Source: CAYTLW01 sp964438735
Lineage (GTDB): Bacteria; Myxococcota_A; UBA9042
Reading direction: 5' to 3'
NCBI GenBank assembly: GCA_964438735.1
Contig: CAYTLW010000015.1
Span: 30,885 to 94,884, forward strand
Length of the DNA: 64,000 nucleotides
Below are positions 62,845 to 64,000 of this stretch, in pieces (the stretch's first letter is position 1; each line of letters starts with the position of its first letter). The notes below the pieces were generated by a model. It did no database searches and was not told where the DNA came from. It was given only the letters and a program-made list of their open reading frames with translations. A program made the translations under genes and the position numbers.

Positions 62845-64000
62845 CTCCAGCGCGATCCGCCAGACCCCGGGCGGACGCCTCACGGACCTCATCGTCGGCC
62901 TGGTGGTCGCCGCGCTGGCGGCGATCGTCATCACCACGCCATTTGCCCGCGACACGCAGTTGATCTTCGGCATCGTCACCTTTGGCTTCGCCGTGCTGCT
63001 GTCGACCCAGGACGGACCGCGCGTCAAGCTCGCCCTCATCGGCATCTCGGTGGTCGTCTCCACCCGCTACATCTGGTGGCGCTATACCACCACCTTTGAC
63101 GCCGAATGGACCCTCGATTCCGCCCTCGGCGGTGTGCTGTTGGCGGCCGAAACCTACAGCTACATCATCCTGCTGCTCGGCTTCCTGCAGTCCTCGCATC
63201 CCTTCAAGCGCAAACCCATGCCGCTGCCGGACGACCCGGACAGCTGGCCGACGGTGGACATCTTCATCCCGACCTATAACGAGCCGCTGGCCGTCATTCG
63301 CAAGACGGCCCTGGCCGCCAAGTCCATCGACTGGCCGGCCGACAAGCTCAAGATCTGGATCCTCGACGACGGCAACCGCAACGAGTTCCGGCGATTCGCG
63401 GTCGAAGCCGACGTGGGCTACTTCGCCCGCACCGACAACACCCACGCCAAAGCCGGCAACCTCAACGAGGCGATGAAGCGCACCACGGCCGAGTACATCG
63501 CGATCTTCGATTGCGACCATGTGCCGACGCGCTCCTTCCTGCAGGTCACCATGGGGTGGTTCCTGGTCGACGACCGCATGGCGTTGATGCAGACACCGCA
63601 CCACTTCTATTCGCCCGATCCTTTCGAGCGCAATCTGCTGACCTTCCGCGCCGTACCCAACGAGGGCGAGCTCTTCTACGGCCTGCTGCAGCAGGGCAAT
63701 GATCTGTGGGATGCGGCCTTCTTCTGCGGTTCCTGTGCCGTGATGCGGCGTACGGCCCTGGAAGAGGTGGGCGGTATCGCGGTCAAGACCGTCACCGAGG
63801 ACGCCCACACGGCCTTGAAGATGCACCGCCGCGGCTGGCGTTCGGGCTACCTGGACATCCCCCAGGCCGCCGGGCTGGCCACCGAGAGCCTGTCGGCCCA
63901 TGTGGGCCAGCGCATCCGCTGGGCCCGCGGCATGACCCAGATCTTTCGTACATGCTCGCCGCGCCCCGTCGTGACATCGACAAGTTCAGCCGCGACAATG
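62834..64000 (+). CDS. bcsA: Cellulose synthase catalytic subunit, 3' end outside window
   Basis: The first 389 codons of BcsA, the inner-membrane glycosyltransferase family 2 enzyme that makes beta-1,4-glucan from UDP-glucose. Several helices occupy residues 15-120. Catalytic motifs are LDDGN (about 177-181), DCD (226-228), TED (321-323) and QRIRW (359-363), all intact. The start is probably the GTG at 62834, overlapping bcsQ by 11 bases. Codon use changes near 63946: the annotated frame continues as FRTCSPRPVV, but the frame one base back has much higher third-position GC. A frameshift close to the window edge is possible. The c-di-GMP-binding PilZ domain would lie beyond 64000. Confidence 0.92.
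   Translation, partial: MLPDSSAIRQTPGGRLTDLIVGLVVAALAAIVITTPFARDTQLIFGIVTFGFAVLLSTQDGPRVKLALIGISVVVSTRYIWWRYTTTFDAEWTLDSALGGVLLAAETYSYIILLLGFLQSSHPFKRKPMPLPDDPDSWPTVDIFIPTYNEPLAVIRKTALAAKSIDWPADKLKIWILDDGNRNEFRRFAVEADVGYFARTDNTHAKAGNLNEAMKRTTAEYIAIFDCDHVPTRSFLQVTMGWFLVDDRMALMQTPHHFYSPDPFERNLLTFRAVPNEGELFYGLLQQGNDLWDAAFFCGSCAVMRRTALEEVGGIAVKTVTEDAHTALKMHRRGWRSGYLDIPQAAGLATESLSAHVGQRIRWARGMTQIFRTCSPRPVVTSTSSAATM

Overview
The window is GC-rich, densely coding DNA. It most resembles a genome from the Myxococcota / former Deltaproteobacteria. The evidence is indirect: an elongation factor G of the mitochondrial-like subfamily, an AgmX/PglI-type C-terminal domain, many secreted lipoproteins with Asp/Thr/Gly/Ala-rich linkers, and giant cysteine-rich proteins built from repeated CDDG-x-x-CT units. 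I cannot name an order or genus. I saw no tRNA, rRNA, CRISPR array, integrase or insertion sequence.

Layout. 1-4013: HAD hydrolase (cut by the window edge), class I glutamine amidotransferase and an RND-type exporter, all forward and probably one operon. 4032-7670: a cysteine-rich FG-GAP lipoprotein. 7955-11374: EF-G followed by a P-loop ATPase. 11453-12148: a small envelope protein gene broken by an in-frame amber codon. 12254-14968: reverse threonine-biosynthesis block (cupin lipoprotein, hom, thrB). 15046-23272: FecR/AgmX lipoprotein, a short Cys-rich lipoprotein, a degenerate GGDEF protein and a very large 2-hydroxyacyl-CoA dehydratase activase-like protein. 23273-23797: a sparse intergenic region with palindromes and a broken small lipoprotein gene. 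24269-37023: the most unusual block, with a 2418-residue cysteine-repeat lipoprotein, a collagen-like octaheme cytochrome lipoprotein and a 1269-residue cysteine-repeat/NHL lipoprotein.

37036-48497: a mixed stretch with acyl-CoA ligase, two small coupled genes (one a HAD with a changed motif I), a C45 autoproteolytic acyltransferase-like protein, TatD nuclease, a degenerate ROK protein, fructosamine kinase, a CinA/MoaB-like protein, a thioesterase, a P460-like cytochrome lipoprotein and several unknowns. 48712-54015: a clear reverse operon (LolA-like protein, two FtsX-type permeases, LolD-type ATPase, outer-membrane barrel-like protein) for envelope export. 54195-55892: a small DNA-binding-like protein and a UDP-sugar pyrophosphorylase. 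55941-64000: a polysaccharide region with a GH10 xylanase lipoprotein, a frameshifted choice-of-anchor A/CBM2 protein, a Cys-rich repeat lipoprotein and the start of a bcsR-bcsQ-bcsA cellulose synthesis operon that runs off the window.

Themes: heavy investment in surface lipoproteins with extended stalks (cysteine repeats, collagen triplets, DTGPV-type linkers) carrying different heads (FG-GAP, NHL, jelly-roll-like, heme, glycosidase); polysaccharide making and binding at the right end; and several proteins that keep a family fold but have lost canonical active-site residues (GGDEF, ROK, HAD, BcsQ). Four genes show a broken or doubtful frame (11453, 23471, 57850, and the bcsA end near 63946). 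These need read-level checking before being called pseudogenes.
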